Source of the DNA: Acidimicrobiaceae bacterium
Lineage (GTDB): Bacteria > Actinomycetota > Acidimicrobiia > Acidimicrobiales > RAAP-2
Direction: 5' to 3'
Assembly (NCBI GenBank): GCA_027451285.1
Contig: DAIDJP010000033.1
Span: 1 to 56,592, forward strand
Length of the DNA stretch: 56,592 nt
Each line of letters starts with the position of its first letter. Within the stretch, counting starts at the first letter, position 1. Made by a program: the position numbers and the translations under genes. Shown here in pieces: positions 1-11,864 of this stretch. The notes under the pieces were generated by a model. The model searched no databases. It saw only the letters and a list, made by a program, of their open reading frames with translations, and had not been told where the DNA came from.

Positions 1-1197
1 GAGGTGACCACGTCGATGACCATCAACGCGACGGCCTCGACGCTCCTGCTGCTCTACCAGCTCGTCGGCGAGGACCAGGGGGTCGCCGGACACCAGTTGC
101 GCGGGACGATCCAGAACGACATCTTGAAGGAGTACGTCGCGCGCGGCACCTACATCTACCCGCCGCGCCCGTCGATGCGCCTGATCGTGGACACCTTCGC
201 CTACTGCGCGAAGGAGATGCCCCAGTGGAACACGATCTCGATCTCGGGCTATCACATCCGCGAGGCCGGCTCGACCGCGGTCCAAGAGATCGCCTTCACG
301 CTGGCCAACGGCGTCGCCTACGTCGAGGCCGCCCTGGCGGCGGGCCTCGCCCTGGAGGACTTCGCGCCGCGGCTCTCGTTCTTCTTCAACGCGCACAACA
401 ACCTCTTCGAGGAGGTGGCGAAGTACCGCGCCGCCCGGCGTCTGTGGGCATCGATCATGGCCACGCGCTTTCACGCGACGGATCCCAAGGCGATGATGCT
501 GCGCTTTCATACTCAGACCGGCGGCTCGACGCTGACCGCCCAACAACCCGAGAACAATATCGTGCGTGTCACCGTCCAGGCCCTGGCCGCGGCCCTCGGT
601 GGCACCCAGAGCCTGCACACGAACGGATTCGACGAGGCGCTGGGACTGCCCACCGAGCGCGCCGCGCGCCTCGCGCTGCGCACCCAGCAGATCCTGGGTT
701 ACGAGTCCGGGGTGGCCGATACGGTCGATCCGCTCGCCGGGAGCTACTACGTCGAGTCGCTCACTAACGAGGTGGAGTCGCGGGCCCGCGAGTACCTCGC
801 GGCGATCGACGAGCGCGGGGGGGCGGTCGCGGCCATCGAGGCGGGCTACATGCAGAACGAGATCGAGACGGCCGCCTACGAGTTCGCCCGCGCCGTGGAC
901 CGCGGCGACAAGGTCGTAGTCGGCGTCAACCGCTTCGCCGAGGGCGAGTCGAGCGCCGCCGACGTCTTTCCGATCGACCCGCAGAACCAGCGCGACCAGG
1001 TGCGCCGCGTGCGCGAGCTCAAGGCCGCGCGCGACCAGGACGGCGTCGAGGCGGCCCTTCGCGACCTCGAGACCGCCGCGCGCGGTTCGGCCAACGTCCT
1101 CTATCCGATGAAGGTGGCTCTCAGTCGGCGCGCGACGCTCGGCGAGGTGTCCGACGTTCTACGCGGGGTCTTCGGCGAGTACCACCCGCAGAGCTAG
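1..1197 (+). CDS. Methylmalonyl-CoA mutase large subunit, catalytic domain (5' end missing)
   Basis: Adenosylcobalamin-dependent mutase of the methylmalonyl/isobutyryl-CoA mutase family, interconverting branched and linear acyl-CoA. The visible 398 residues are the C-terminal two thirds of the TIM-barrel substrate domain. They carry the family motifs [32 protein letters not shown] and [10 protein letters not shown]. The GTG at 4 lies inside a conserved motif, so the true start is left of the window. The chain stops after VFGEYHP with no cobalamin-binding domain, so this is a two-subunit type whose B12-binding partner is encoded elsewhere. It converges on the carboxylase operon, which fits propionyl-CoA to succinyl-CoA flux. 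Which acyl-CoA it uses (methylmalonyl, isobutyryl or another) cannot be told from this part. Confidence 0.93.
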   Translation, partial: EVTTSMTINATASTLLLLYQLVGEDQGVAGHQLRGTIQNDILKEYVARGTYIYPPRPSMRLIVDTFAYCAKEMPQWNTISISGYHIREAGSTAVQEIAFTLANGVAYVEAALAAGLALEDFAPRLSFFFNAHNNLFEEVAKYRAARRLWASIMATRFHATDPKAMMLRFHTQTGGSTLTAQQPENNIVRVTVQALAAALGGTQSLHTNGFDEALGLPTERAARLALRTQQILGYESGVADTVDPLAGSYYVESLTNEVESRAREYLAAIDERGGAVAAIEAGYMQNEIETAAYEFARAVDRGDKVVVGVNRFAEGESSAADVFPIDPQNQRDQVRRVRELKAARDQDGVEAALRDLETAARGSANVLYPMKVALSRRATLGEVSDVLRGVFGEYHPQS

Positions 1198-1490
1198 GCG
1201 CGTTCGAAGGGCGCCGCGAAGTGCGTCACCTGGGGCACCTCGACGTACCAGGGGTGGGTGAGCGTTCGCCAGGACTCGAAGAGGTCGCTCTCGCGAAAGG
1301 CCAGGTGGGCCTCGACCGACTCCCAGCGCACGAGCAGGAGGTAGACGGAGGGGTCCTCGACCTGGCGGCGCACCTCGGCGCCGTGACAGCCGCGCGCGGA
1401 TTCGATGATGGGCAGGGCGCGCGCGATCGAGGCCTCAAATCCCGCGGCGGCGTCGGCGGAGATCCTCAGCAGGGCGTGTTCGACGATCAA
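1194..1490 (-). CDS. ABM-like (dimeric alpha-beta barrel) small protein
   Basis: A 98-residue protein resembling antibiotic biosynthesis monooxygenase/dimeric alpha-beta barrel proteins. Visible are the N-terminal strand [10 protein letters not shown], the middle part [20 protein letters not shown] and a C-terminal strand near HFAAPFERA. The start is a TTG whose last two bases fall in the TGA stop of the preceding amidohydrolase (4-base overlap), so it should be translationally coupled and is the last gene of the carboxylase operon. Its TAG stop shares the CTAG at 1194-1197 with the mutase stop on the other strand. ABM folds include monooxygenases, heme-degrading enzymes and proteins without known activity, and no substrate can be named here. 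Confidence 0.72.
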   Translation of the reverse strand: MIVEHALLRISADAAAGFEASIARALPIIESARGCHGAEVRRQVEDPSVYLLLVRWESVEAHLAFRESDLFESWRTLTHPWYVEVPQVTHFAAPFERA

Positions 1491-2641
1491 AAGCGCTCCA
1501 TCAGCCTCGCGCGAAGTCGCGCGTCGAGGGCGATTCCCGCGCCGGTGTGCGCGAGGGCTTTCGCACCGTCGATCACCGCGCGGTCGGCGCTGTCGCTGGC
1601 GCAGGCGGCCGTGAACTCGGGCTGGTGGTTGACGGCGCCGTGGGTGTCGATGGCCAGCAGCGGGTGGATCGAGGGCACGGCGAGCGAGACGTTCGCCATG
1701 TCCGTCGAGATCGTCGGCAGCGCCTCGCCGGCGTCGTCGGCGCGAAAGCGCCGTCCGAGGTCCTCGGCCGCTCGACGGTAGTGGGCGAGCATGTCTGCGT
1801 CGGAAACCATGTGCGAGAACGCGCTGCCGAGCTCTTCGACGGAGAGCTGCGCTCCGGTCGCGAGGGCGCCGGCGCGAAAGCAGGCGTCGAGTTGTGTGCG
1901 GAGCTCGGCGAGGCGCTCGCTGGTGCTCGAGCGGGCCATGAAGCGACCCACCACGTGCGCCGGGATGATGTTGGCGGCCGAGCCGCCCTCGAGCACGATG
2001 CCGTGAACCTGGTCGCCGCGGCGCAGCTGCTGGCGCAGCAGTCCGATCGCGACCTGAGCGATGGTGAGAGCGTCGAGTGCGTTCACTCCCTCCCACGGGG
2101 CGGCCGACGCGTGGGCGTCGCGACCGTGGTAGGTCACGTCGAAGTGGTCGACCGCGAGGCACGCGGCCTCGAGGCGGTCCTCGGGCCACGGGTGCACCAT
2201 CATCGCGGCGTGCACGTCGTCGAAGTAACCCGCGCGCAGCAGGTCGATCTTGCCGCCGCCGCCCTCCTCCGAGGGCGTGCCCAGCAAGATGACGGTGAGA
2301 TCGAGCTCGTCGGCCACCGCGGCGAGGCCAATGGCGGCGCCGAGGGAGGACGCGGCGATGATGTTGTGCCCGCAGGCGTGGCCCACGTCGGGCAGCGCGT
2401 CGTACTCCGCGCACAGCGCCACGTGCAGGCTCCCCGAGCCCTTGATGGCGCGAAACGCGGTGGCGAGTCCGCCGGCACCGCGCTCGACGTCAAAGCCCGC
2501 GGCCTGCGCCGCGCGCGCGACGGCCTCGGCGCTTTCGTACTCCTCGTAGCCCAGTTCGGGATGCGCGTGGACGAAGTGACTGACCTCGAGCAGCGCCGGC
2601 GCGGCCGCGTCGATCGCCGCGGTGATGGCGTCGGTGGTCAT
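1487..2641 (-). CDS. M20 family amidohydrolase (AbgB/carboxypeptidase-like)
   Basis: A 384-residue metal-dependent amidohydrolase of the M20D type, which hydrolyses N-acyl amino acids, aminobenzoyl-glutamate or similar amides. Metal-site motifs are visible: [13 protein letters not shown] near the N-terminus, [17 protein letters not shown] with the Cys-Gly-His typical of M20D, and [10 protein letters not shown] with the catalytic Glu pair. The dimerisation domain follows ([20 protein letters not shown]). Length is normal. Its ATG overlaps the stop of the biotin carboxylase gene by 4 bases (ATGA), and its own stop overlaps the ABM gene. Coupling to an acyl-CoA carboxylase is unusual; the substrate is unknown. 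Confidence 0.9.
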   Translation of the reverse strand: MTTDAITAAIDAAAPALLEVSHFVHAHPELGYEEYESAEAVARAAQAAGFDVERGAGGLATAFRAIKGSGSLHVALCAEYDALPDVGHACGHNIIAASSLGAAIGLAAVADELDLTVILLGTPSEEGGGGKIDLLRAGYFDDVHAAMMVHPWPEDRLEAACLAVDHFDVTYHGRDAHASAAPWEGVNALDALTIAQVAIGLLRQQLRRGDQVHGIVLEGGSAANIIPAHVVGRFMARSSTSERLAELRTQLDACFRAGALATGAQLSVEELGSAFSHMVSDADMLAHYRRAAEDLGRRFRADDAGEALPTISTDMANVSLAVPSIHPLLAIDTHGAVNHQPEFTAACASDSADRAVIDGAKALAHTGAGIALDARLRARLMERF

Positions 2642-4380
2642 TCGATGGTCACCACAACGTCGCCGGTCGCCACGGAGTCACCCTCGGTGACGCGCACCGC
2701 GCTGACCACGCCGGCGCGTTCGGCGGCCACGGCGTTCTCCATCTTCATGGCCTCGAGGATGACGACCGTCTCGCCCGCCTCGACGCTCTGGCCGACCGTG
2801 ACGTTGACCTTGACGATGGTTCCCTGCATGGGGACCGTGACGTTGCCCGAGCCGCTGCCCACGACGCCGGCGTGGTGCTGTCGGCGGGGCTTGGCGGCGG
2901 TGCTGACCGCGGCGGTGCCCTCCTCCGGGTTCACCCACAGGGTGACGTTCACGCGCCGACCGTTCACCTCGGCCGTCACGTCGCGGCGCACACGCGCGTC
3001 GGTCTCGCCGAGCGCGGGGGGCGCGCTCGTGATGCTCGAGAAGTCGAGGGTCTCTTCGACCCACTTCGTCGAGTGCGTGCCCTTGACGAAGTCCTCGCTC
3101 GACAGGATGATCGTGTCGGCGGGCAGGGTCGTCGCGACTCCTTCGATCACCGTCTCTTCGATCGCGCGCAGCAGTCGGCGACGGGCGCGCTCACGGTCCT
3201 CCGCCCAGACGATCAGCTTGCCGATCAGGTTGTCGTAGTACTGCGAGACGGCGTCGCCCGCGCCGTAGCCGGCGTCGAGGCGCACGCCTGGTCCACCGGG
3301 CTGCTCGAAGCGGGTGATCAATCCCGGTGACGGGCTGAAACGGCCGCCGGCGGCGTCCTCGGCGTTGATGCGTACTTCAATGGCGTGGCCGCGACGCTCG
3401 ATGTCGGACTGGCCGAACGTCAGCGCCTCGCCCGCGGCGACGCGTAGCTGCCACTCGACGAGGTCGAGTCCGGTCACCAGCTCGGTCACGGGGTGCTCGA
3501 CTTGGAGGCGCGTGTTCATCTCGAGGAAGTAGAACTCGCCGTCCTGGTAGAGGAACTCGACGGTGCCGGCGTTGACGTAGCCACAGGCGCGCGAGACCTT
3601 GACCGCGGCCTCGCCCATGGCGACGCGCACCTCGTCGGGGAAGTTGGCCGCCGGCGACTCCTCGACCAGCTTCTGGTGGCGGCGCTGGGCCGAGCAGTCG
3701 CGCTCACCCAGCCAGAGGGTGTTGCCGTGGGTGTCGGCGAGCACCTGCATCTCGATGTGTCGTGGCCAGGTGAGGTAGCGCTCGACGTAGCACTCGGGGC
3801 GACCGAAGTAGCTCTGGGCCTCGCGCTGGGCGCTCTCGAGAGCCGCCTGGGCGTCCTCGGGCGCGTGGACCACCTTCATCCCGCGCCCGCCGCCGCCGTA
3901 GGCCGCCTTGATGGCGACCGGCCAGCCGAACTCGTTGCCGAAGGCGACGACCTCTTCGGACGTGGCGAGCGTCTCGCTTCGTCCGGGCACGCCCGCGACC
4001 CCGGCGCGCTCGGCGGCGATGCGTGAGGAGATCTTGTCGCCCATGACCTCGATGGCCTCGGGCGGGGGACCGATGAAGGTCACGCCGCGCGACGTGATGG
4101 CGCGCGCGAAGTCGGTGTTCTCGCTGAAGAAGCCGTAGCCCGGGTGGACGGCGTCGGCGCCGCTGGCCTCGATCGCCGCGAGGATCGCCTCGGTGTTGAG
4201 ATAGCTCTCGGCGGCGGTCGTTCCGCCGAGGGCGTAGGCCTCGTCGGCCAGGCGCACGTGGAGGGCGTCGCGGTCGAGCTCGGAGTAGACGGCGACGGTG
4301 GCGATGCCCATCTCGCGGCAGGTGCGCATGACGCGGACCGCGATCTCGCCCCGATTGGCGACCAGGACCTTCTGTAACAC
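2638..4380 (-). CDS. accA3-like: Acetyl/propionyl-CoA carboxylase alpha subunit (biotin carboxylase + BCCP)
   Basis: ATP-dependent carboxylation of the biotin carried on its own C-terminus, first half-reaction of acyl-CoA carboxylase; the beta (carboxyltransferase) subunit is not in the window. The ATP-grasp biotin carboxylase domain covers about residues 1-450 ([38 protein letters not shown]). A short linker then leads to a biotinyl domain with EAMKME, biotinylated Lys at about residue 546. I chose GTG at 4380 over the upstream GTG at 4386 because the sequence GGAGG (4390-4386) then sits 5 bases ahead. The mutase next door suggests the propionyl-CoA route. Divergent from birA, which encodes the enzyme that would biotinylate it. 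Confidence 0.95.
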   Translation of the reverse strand: MLQKVLVANRGEIAVRVMRTCREMGIATVAVYSELDRDALHVRLADEAYALGGTTAAESYLNTEAILAAIEASGADAVHPGYGFFSENTDFARAITSRGVTFIGPPPEAIEVMGDKISSRIAAERAGVAGVPGRSETLATSEEVVAFGNEFGWPVAIKAAYGGGGRGMKVVHAPEDAQAALESAQREAQSYFGRPECYVERYLTWPRHIEMQVLADTHGNTLWLGERDCSAQRRHQKLVEESPAANFPDEVRVAMGEAAVKVSRACGYVNAGTVEFLYQDGEFYFLEMNTRLQVEHPVTELVTGLDLVEWQLRVAAGEALTFGQSDIERRGHAIEVRINAEDAAGGRFSPSPGLITRFEQPGGPGVRLDAGYGAGDAVSQYYDNLIGKLIVWAEDRERARRRLLRAIEETVIEGVATTLPADTIILSSEDFVKGTHSTKWVEETLDFSSITSAPPALGETDARVRRDVTAEVNGRRVNVTLWVNPEEGTAAVSTAAKPRRQHHAGVVGSGSGNVTVPMQGTIVKVNVTVGQSVEAGETVVILEAMKMENAVAAERAGVVSAVRVTEGDSVATGDVVVTIE

Positions 4381-4397
4381 GCACACCTCCGCAGTGA

Positions 4398-4426
4398 TCT
4401 CTATTTTTCTACCACTTACCCGTCAA
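4398..4426 (-). promoter_or_regulatory. Promoter of the carboxylase operon
   Basis: On the minus strand TTGACG (4426-4421), a 17-base spacer and TAGAGA (4403-4398) form a near-consensus sigma-70 type promoter. The predicted start is near 4391, immediately before GGAGG, so the leader would be only about 10 bases. Confidence 0.55.
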
Positions 4427-4430
4427 ACCC

Positions 4431-4436
4431 TAATCT
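4431..4436 (+). promoter_or_regulatory. -10 box for leaderless birA
   Basis: TAATCT lies 6 bases before the GTG at 4443, the spacing expected for a transcript starting at the start codon. This decides for GTG 4443 over TTG 4437. Confidence 0.6.
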
Positions 4437-4442
4437 TTGGGG

Positions 4443-5174
4443 GTGAACTCACTCGTCTGGCGCGTCGAACACGTGACCGAGGTCGACTCGACCAACGACG
4501 TCGTCGCGCAACGCGCCCGCGAGGGCGAGGCCGAGGGCCTGGTGCTCGTCGCCGATCACCAGAGCCGCGGCCGCGGACGACTGGGGCGTACCTGGGACGC
4601 GCCGCCGGGCTCGGCCCTGCTGTGCTCGGTCCTGCTGCGGCCCGCGTTCGGCGAGGACCAGGCCCAGTGGGCGGTCGGCGCGGTCGCCCTGTCGGCGCGC
4701 GCGGCCCTGGCCCGCTTCGGTCTCGCCAGCGATCTCAAGTGGCCCAACGACCTGCTCGTGGGCGACGCCAAGATCGCCGGGATCCTCGCGGAGCTCGTCG
4801 CGACGCCCTCGCGCGGGGTCGTCGTGGGACTCGGCCTCAACCTGAGCGACAGCCCGCCCGACGTCGGCGCGACCCACCTGTCGCATCACGTCGAGACGGT
4901 GCCGTCAGCGCGTGAACTCCTCGACGTCGTCTTGGAGGAGATGAGCGCTCGCCGCGCCTGGCTCGACACCTCCGACGGGCTCGCGCACCTCGCCGCGCAG
5001 TACCGCGAGGCCCTGGTGACCATCGGTCAGTACGTCGTCGTCCACCAACGCGAGGGATCCTGGGCGGGAATCGCGCGCGACGTCGACGCCGTGGGCCGTT
5101 TGATCGTCGAGGGCGATGACGGCGAGCGTGTCGTCGCGGCGGGCGACGTCGTGCACCTGCGAGCCGACCGATGA
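4443..5174 (+). CDS. birA: Biotin-[acetyl-CoA-carboxylase] ligase, no HTH domain
   Basis: Activates biotin with ATP and transfers it to the Lys of the biotinyl domain of acyl-CoA carboxylases, including the divergent neighbour. The 243 residues contain the BPL catalytic domain (EVDSTNDVV, GRGRLGRTW with the biotinyl-AMP loop, LKWPNDLLVGDAKIAGIL) and a short C-terminal domain. The N-terminal DNA-binding domain of E. coli BirA is absent, so it should not be a repressor. The start is taken at the GTG placed 6 bases after a TAATCT box. The 3' end overlaps the next gene by 4 bases (ATGA), so they are co-translated. Confidence 0.93.
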   Translation: MNSLVWRVEHVTEVDSTNDVVAQRAREGEAEGLVLVADHQSRGRGRLGRTWDAPPGSALLCSVLLRPAFGEDQAQWAVGAVALSARAALARFGLASDLKWPNDLLVGDAKIAGILAELVATPSRGVVVGLGLNLSDSPPDVGATHLSHHVETVPSARELLDVVLEEMSARRAWLDTSDGLAHLAAQYREALVTIGQYVVVHQREGSWAGIARDVDAVGRLIVEGDDGERVVAAGDVVHLRADR

Positions 5175-6091
5175 CGCGTGCCACGCGGGTCCTCGTCACC
5201 GGGGCGGCCGGCCAGGTCGGCGTCGACCTGATGGACACGCTGCGCGCGCTGCCCGTGCCCGGCGCCGACGAGCACTACTGGGCCGACGCACGCGGCGTCG
5301 ACGTCGGCGAGTTCGACGTGCTCGCCCTCACGCGTCACGACGTCGACTTCACCGACGAGACCGCGCTGGCCACGGCGGTGGACCGGGCCCGCGCCGACGT
5401 CATCGTGAACCTGGCCGCCTACACCGCGGTGGACCGCGCCGAGGCCGACGCGGCGACCTGCTACGCGGTCAATGACGCCGCGGTGGGCGCCCTGTCGCGC
5501 GCGGCCGCCGAGGTCGGTTCGCACCTGATCACGATCTCCACCGACTTCGTCTTCGACGGCGCCAAGGGCGCGTCCTACGTCGAGGACGATCCGACGGGTC
5601 CCCTCAACGTCTACGGCGCCTCCAAGCTCGCCGGCGAGCGACGCTGCTCGGATCGCGACACGATCGTGCGCACGTCCTGGGTGATGGGAGTACGGGGGCG
5701 CAACGTGCTGCGCGTGATCGCCCAGCGGGCGGCGAGCGGCGACACCGTGCGCTTCGTGGATGACCAGATGGGAACCGTGACCGTGGCGGCGGACCTCGCG
5801 CGGGCCCTCGTGGCGCTCGTGCGCGAGCGGCCGGGCGGCACGTGGCACGTGGCCAACGAAGGGGCGACCACGTGGTTCGACGTGGCCGCCTTCGCGGGCC
5901 GCGAACTGGGTCGCGGTGACGACTTCGCAACGGCGATCTCGACGGCGGAACTGGTGCCCGCGCCCGCGGCCACCCGTCCGGCACGCGCCGACCTGTCGAG
6001 CGAGAAGTTCCTCGCCGCGGGCTTTCGACCGCCGCCGCCGTGGCGCGACGCCGTTGCTCGCCTCCTCGCCGCCCGGGACGCCTCGTGGTGA
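5171..6091 (+). CDS. rfbD: dTDP-4-dehydrorhamnose reductase family protein
   Basis: NAD(P)H-dependent SDR reductase, 306 residues, matching the last enzyme of dTDP-L-rhamnose synthesis. The Rossmann motif GAAGQVG is at residues 11-17, then VNLAAYTAVDRAE with the family's Asp, STDFVFDG, and the catalytic YGASK (Tyr-x-x-x-Lys). Length fits RfbD. It lies between birA and a glycosyltransferase that resembles rhamnosyltransferases, which supports a role in cell-envelope sugar supply. RfbA, B and C are not in the window, so a related reductase role cannot be excluded. Confidence 0.85.
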   Translation: MTRATRVLVTGAAGQVGVDLMDTLRALPVPGADEHYWADARGVDVGEFDVLALTRHDVDFTDETALATAVDRARADVIVNLAAYTAVDRAEADAATCYAVNDAAVGALSRAAAEVGSHLITISTDFVFDGAKGASYVEDDPTGPLNVYGASKLAGERRCSDRDTIVRTSWVMGVRGRNVLRVIAQRAASGDTVRFVDDQMGTVTVAADLARALVALVRERPGGTWHVANEGATTWFDVAAFAGRELGRGDDFATAISTAELVPAPAATRPARADLSSEKFLAAGFRPPPPWRDAVARLLAARDASW

Positions 6092-6927
6092 ATCCCATGA
6101 TCAGCGCGGTCGTCGTGGACTACCGGGCGGGCGAGGCGCTCGCGCGCTGCGTCGAGTCGCTCAGGGCGAACGGCGTCACCGAGGTCATCGTGGTCGACAA
6201 CGCCGAGACGCCCGAGAGTCGAGGTGTCCTGGCCGGCGACGTCGCCACGGTGGTCGCGGCCGGCGTGAACCTCGGCTACGGACGGGGTGTGAACCGGGGA
6301 GCGGCGCTGGCTAAGGGCGAGTATCTGGTCGTCTCGAATCCGGACATCGTCGTGCACGATCACGCGGTGGCGATCCTGGTGGAGTACCTCTCCGCCCACC
6401 CCGAGGTGGGCGTCGTGGCGCCGCGCATCGAACGTCCCGACGGAAGCGTCTATCCCTCCCAGCGCGTCTTTCCTAACGTCTGGTTGGCCGGGGCGCACGC
6501 CCTGCTCGCGCCGGTGTGGCCCGACAACCCCGCGACGCGCCGCTATCGCGCCACGCGCGCCGACGGCACCGTCGAATGGGTCTCGGGCGCCTTCTTCGTG
6601 ATGCGCCGGGCCGACTTCGAGACGGTGGGAGGGTTCGACGAGCGTTTCTTCATGTTCGCCGAGGATATGGACCTGTGCTGGCGGGTGCGCGAGCGCGGCC
6701 TGGGGATCGCCGCGGTGAACGAGGCCGTCGTGACCCACGCCGAGGGACTGTCGCGGCGCCACGCGTCGCGCGCGATGCTGGTGGCCCACCACGCGAGCGC
6801 CCTGCGCTTCGAGGCCTACCACGCGCGCGGTTGGCGCCGGCTCCTGGTGCCCGTGGCGGCGGTCGTCTTGGGCGTTCGCCTCGCCGTCGCCCTGGTCACG
6901 ACGGGCGCGGCGACGCACGCGGAGTAG
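6088..6927 (+). CDS. Glycosyltransferase family 2 (rhamnosyltransferase-like)
   Basis: A 279-residue inverting GT-A glycosyltransferase acting at the cytoplasmic membrane on an envelope glycan. It shows the nucleotide-sugar strand MISAVVVDYRAGEALARCVE, the metal-site region YLVVSNPDIVV, and the acceptor region GGFDERFFMFAEDMDLCWR that is typical of WbbL/RfbF-type rhamnosyltransferases. A hydrophobic stretch near the C-terminus (VPVAAVVLGVRLAVALV) may attach it to the membrane. I took GTG 6088, overlapping the rfbD stop as GTGA; GTG 6085 and ATG 6097 are alternatives. Acceptor and exact donor are not deducible. Confidence 0.88.
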   Translation: MNPMISAVVVDYRAGEALARCVESLRANGVTEVIVVDNAETPESRGVLAGDVATVVAAGVNLGYGRGVNRGAALAKGEYLVVSNPDIVVHDHAVAILVEYLSAHPEVGVVAPRIERPDGSVYPSQRVFPNVWLAGAHALLAPVWPDNPATRRYRATRADGTVEWVSGAFFVMRRADFETVGGFDERFFMFAEDMDLCWRVRERGLGIAAVNEAVVTHAEGLSRRHASRAMLVAHHASALRFEAYHARGWRRLLVPVAAVVLGVRLAVALVTTGAATHAE

Positions 6928-6930
6928 ACT
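6925..6930 (+). promoter_or_regulatory. -10 box for the structured RNA
   Basis: TAGACT overlaps the stop codon of the glycosyltransferase and lies 5 bases before G6936, exactly where the long terminal helix of the RNA begins. No clear -35 is seen. Confidence 0.6.
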
Positions 6931-6935
6931 TGCGA

Positions 6936-7186
6936 GGGGCTGCGAGTGGTTCTGTGGTTGAAAGTCGAGGCCAGCCGCGGGCGAAACGACCCACGTAAGG
7001 CGTCTTTTTGACGCTGAGCATGGCGCGGTTTAGAAGTAAGTCCTGCCGGACGGTGGTCAAGGTGGCCACCGGACGAGCCGGTGAAGTGTGCGAACCGCCC
7101 CCGAAGAGCGCGAGCTGTCGGGGGTCGCACGGACACCGCCGCAGGCAGGTGTGGGGTCAAAGACCAGGTCAGACACGCGCAGCCCC
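6936..7186 (+). ncRNA. Large structured RNA, candidate raiA-like RNA
   Basis: About 251 nt between the glycosyltransferase and secA that fold as one closed unit. The ends pair: GGGGCTGCG (6936-6944) with CGCAGCCCC (7178-7186), extended by GTG with CAC after a mismatch. Inside, CCTGCC (7042-7047) pairs with GGCAGG (7144-7149), enclosing two helices: 7051-7058 with 7064-7071, and GTGCGA (7088-7093) with TCGCAC (7125-7130) capped by CCCCCGA (7098-7104) with TCGGGGG (7118-7124). A small GGTC-AAA-GACC hairpin is at 7155-7165, another at about 7000. A -10 box sits 5 bases upstream, and secA has its own box afterwards, so this looks like a separate transcript. There is no tRNA-like end, so it is not tmRNA. 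Size, multibranch fold and position before secA suggest the raiA RNA class, but I cannot confirm the family by eye. Confidence 0.75.
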
Positions 7187-7208
7187 GTAAGAACGTCCCG
7201 GTGACCGG

Positions 7209-7214
7209 TAGGGT
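7209..7214 (+). promoter_or_regulatory. -10 box for secA
   Basis: TAGGGT ends 9 bases before the secA ATG, downstream of the structured RNA. It would give secA a transcript with almost no leader, independent of the RNA. Confidence 0.4.
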
Positions 7215-7223
7215 GAATCAAAC

Positions 7224-9876
<2,653 letters not shown>

Positions 9877-9890
<14 letters not shown>

Positions 9891-11034
9891 GGCGGAGAAC
9901 GCCCTACGCGACGCCCAGGCCAACCTCGACCAGCTCGAGGAGCGCTGGCGCGCGGCGAGCGACTATCTGAAGATCGAGGCGAACCGCGCTCGCCACCGCG
10001 AGCTGGCGGTGGCCGTCGAGGCGCCGAACCTCTGGGACGACCAGGACCACGCCCGCGAGGTCACGACCGAGTTTGGCCGCCTCAGCGCCGACCTCGAGTC
10101 CTTCGACCGCCTCGGTAGCGCGCTCGAGGACTGCCGGGTGCTGGTGGACTTCTCGCGCGACGCCATTGCCGAGGGCGAGGCCGACTGGTCACTGCTCAAC
10201 GAGCTCGAGAGTGGCGTCACCTCCCTCGAGGCCGCCCTGACGGCCCTGGAGGTCCAGAGCCTCTTCTCGGGCCCCTACGACGAGAACGACGCGATCGCCG
10301 ACCTGCACGCGGGCGCCGGCGGCACCGACGCCCAGGACTGGACCGAGATGCTGCTGCGCATGTACGTGCGCTGGGCCGAGCGGCGCGGGTTCGGCGTCGA
10401 GATCGACGAGGTCACCGAGGGCCAGGAGGCCGGGCTGCTGTCGGCGACCTTCATCGTCAAGGGCCGCTTCGCCTACGGCTGGCTCTCGGCCGAGCGCGGC
10501 GTGCACCGGCTCGTGCGCATCAGCCCCTTCGACTCCCAGGCCCGCCGCCAGACCAGCTTCGCGAGCCTGGACGTCACGCCGTTGCTCGCCGACAACGCCG
10601 CCGAGGTCGAGATCGACGAGAAGGACCTGCGCGTGGACACCTACCGCTCCTCGGGCGCCGGTGGTCAGCACGTCAACAAGACCGACTCGGCGATTCGCAT
10701 CACCCACCTGCCCACCGGCATCGTGGTGAGCTGTCAGAACGAGCGCAGCCAGCATCAGAACCGCGCGCGCGCCCTCCAGATCCTCGAGGCCAAGCTGGCC
10801 GAGCGCGCCCGCGCCGAGCGTCAGGCCGAGATGGACGCCCTCTCGGGCGAGCGGGGCGACAACGCGTGGGGCTCGCAGATCCGCAGCTACGTCCAGGCGC
10901 CCTATCAGTTGGTCAAGGACCACCGCACCGACTACGAGACGGGCAACGTCGACGCTGTGCTCGACGGGGACCTCGACGGGTTCATGGAGGCCGAGCTGCG
11001 CCGTCAGCGCTTCCGCGAGGGCGCGCGATCCTAA
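9877..11034 (+). CDS. prfB: Peptide chain release factor 2, without programmed frameshift
   Basis: Recognises UGA and UAA stop codons and triggers peptide release. The 385 residues carry the RF2 stop-codon motif SPF at 216-218 and the catalytic GGQ at 262-264. There is no in-frame UGA near codon 25 and the ATG is followed by one open frame, so the autoregulatory frameshift of E. coli prfB is absent. The start lies 14 bases inside secA. The order secA-prfB-ftsE-ftsX is common in actinobacteria. Confidence 0.97.
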
Positions 11035-11094
11035 GAATCTCGGATTCGCATTCTCACAAGGCGCCCGTGGCACGGACGCGCTCGACGGCGAAAC

Positions 11095-11100
11095 TAGAAT
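11095..11100 (+). promoter_or_regulatory. Candidate -10 box upstream of ftsE
   Basis: TAGAAT about 62 bases before the ftsE GTG, with no good -35. The leader holds a 6-bp hairpin (GGCGCG 11119-11124 with CGCGCC 11128-11133) and a Shine-Dalgarno AGGGGG about 8 bases before the start. Confidence 0.35.
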
Positions 11101-11162
11101 GGCTTCATTAGTGATCTCGGCGCGACGCGCGCCCTTCGACGTCCTTCCCAGGGGGTACCCTC

Positions 11163-11864
11163 GTGATTCGATTTGAGCACGTCTCCAAGACGTACAAGAA
11201 CGGCACCCCGGCGCTGAAGGACATCAACCTCGACATCGAGAAGGGCGAGTTCGTCTTCCTCGTCGGCGCCTCGGGATCGGGCAAGACGACGTTCCTACGC
11301 CTGCTACTGCGCGAGGAGCTGCCCGACTCGGGACGCATCCTCGAAGCCGGCCGCGACATCGGCAAGCTCTCCAAGTGGCGTGTGCCCTACCTGCGACGCA
11401 ACATCGGCTGCGTCTTCCAGGACTTTCGACTGCTGCCGAACAAGACGGTCTTCGAGAACGTGGCCTTCGCCCTCGAGGTGATCGGGCGTCCGCGCTCGAC
11501 CGTCGAGTCCCAGGTCCCCCAGATCCTCGAGCTGGTCGGCCTGTCCGAGAAGTCCAAGAACCTCCCCAACGAACTCTCCGGTGGTGAGCAGCAGCGCGTC
11601 GCCGTGGCGCGCGCCTTCGTCAACCGCCCCCTGATCCTGCTCGCCGACGAGCCCACGGGCAACCTGGACCCGACGAACTCCGAGTCGATCATGGCCCTGC
11701 TCGAGCGCATCAACCGCACGGGCACCACGGTCGTGATGGCGACGCACGACAAGGCGCTGGTGGACCGCATGCGCCGGCGCGTCATCGAGCTCGACCGCGG
11801 TGAGATGGTCCGCGACCAGGTGCGCGGCGTCTACGGCATCGACGAGTCCACGGTGGTCATCTAG
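11163..11864 (+). CDS. ftsE: Cell division ATP-binding protein FtsE
   Basis: ABC ATPase that with FtsX controls peptidoglycan hydrolases at the division septum. The 233 residues hold Walker A GASGSGKT at 35-42, signature LSGGEQQRV, and Walker B with [32 protein letters not shown] is the usual FtsE opening. Its start is GTG behind an AGGGGG ribosome site. The TAG stop shares its last base with the ftsX GTG, so translation is coupled. Confidence 0.96.
   Translation: MIRFEHVSKTYKNGTPALKDINLDIEKGEFVFLVGASGSGKTTFLRLLLREELPDSGRILEAGRDIGKLSKWRVPYLRRNIGCVFQDFRLLPNKTVFENVAFALEVIGRPRSTVESQVPQILELVGLSEKSKNLPNELSGGEQQRVAVARAFVNRPLILLADEPTGNLDPTNSESIMALLERINRTGTTVVMATHDKALVDRMRRRVIELDRGEMVRDQVRGVYGIDESTVVI

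Noticed and set aside
1491..2414. Upstream extension of the ABM-protein frame
   Set aside because: It is an alternative frame of the amidohydrolase gene, Arg-rich without motifs; only the part from 1490 downward is coding.
1547..3238. 563-codon open frame on plus
   Set aside because: Antisense to the amidohydrolase and carboxylase genes; composition of a shadow frame.
6936..7186. tmRNA or a small protein gene before secA
   Set aside because: No tRNA-like ends, CCA or tag frame; a 60-codon frame at 7008-7190 lacks protein character and crosses the helices.
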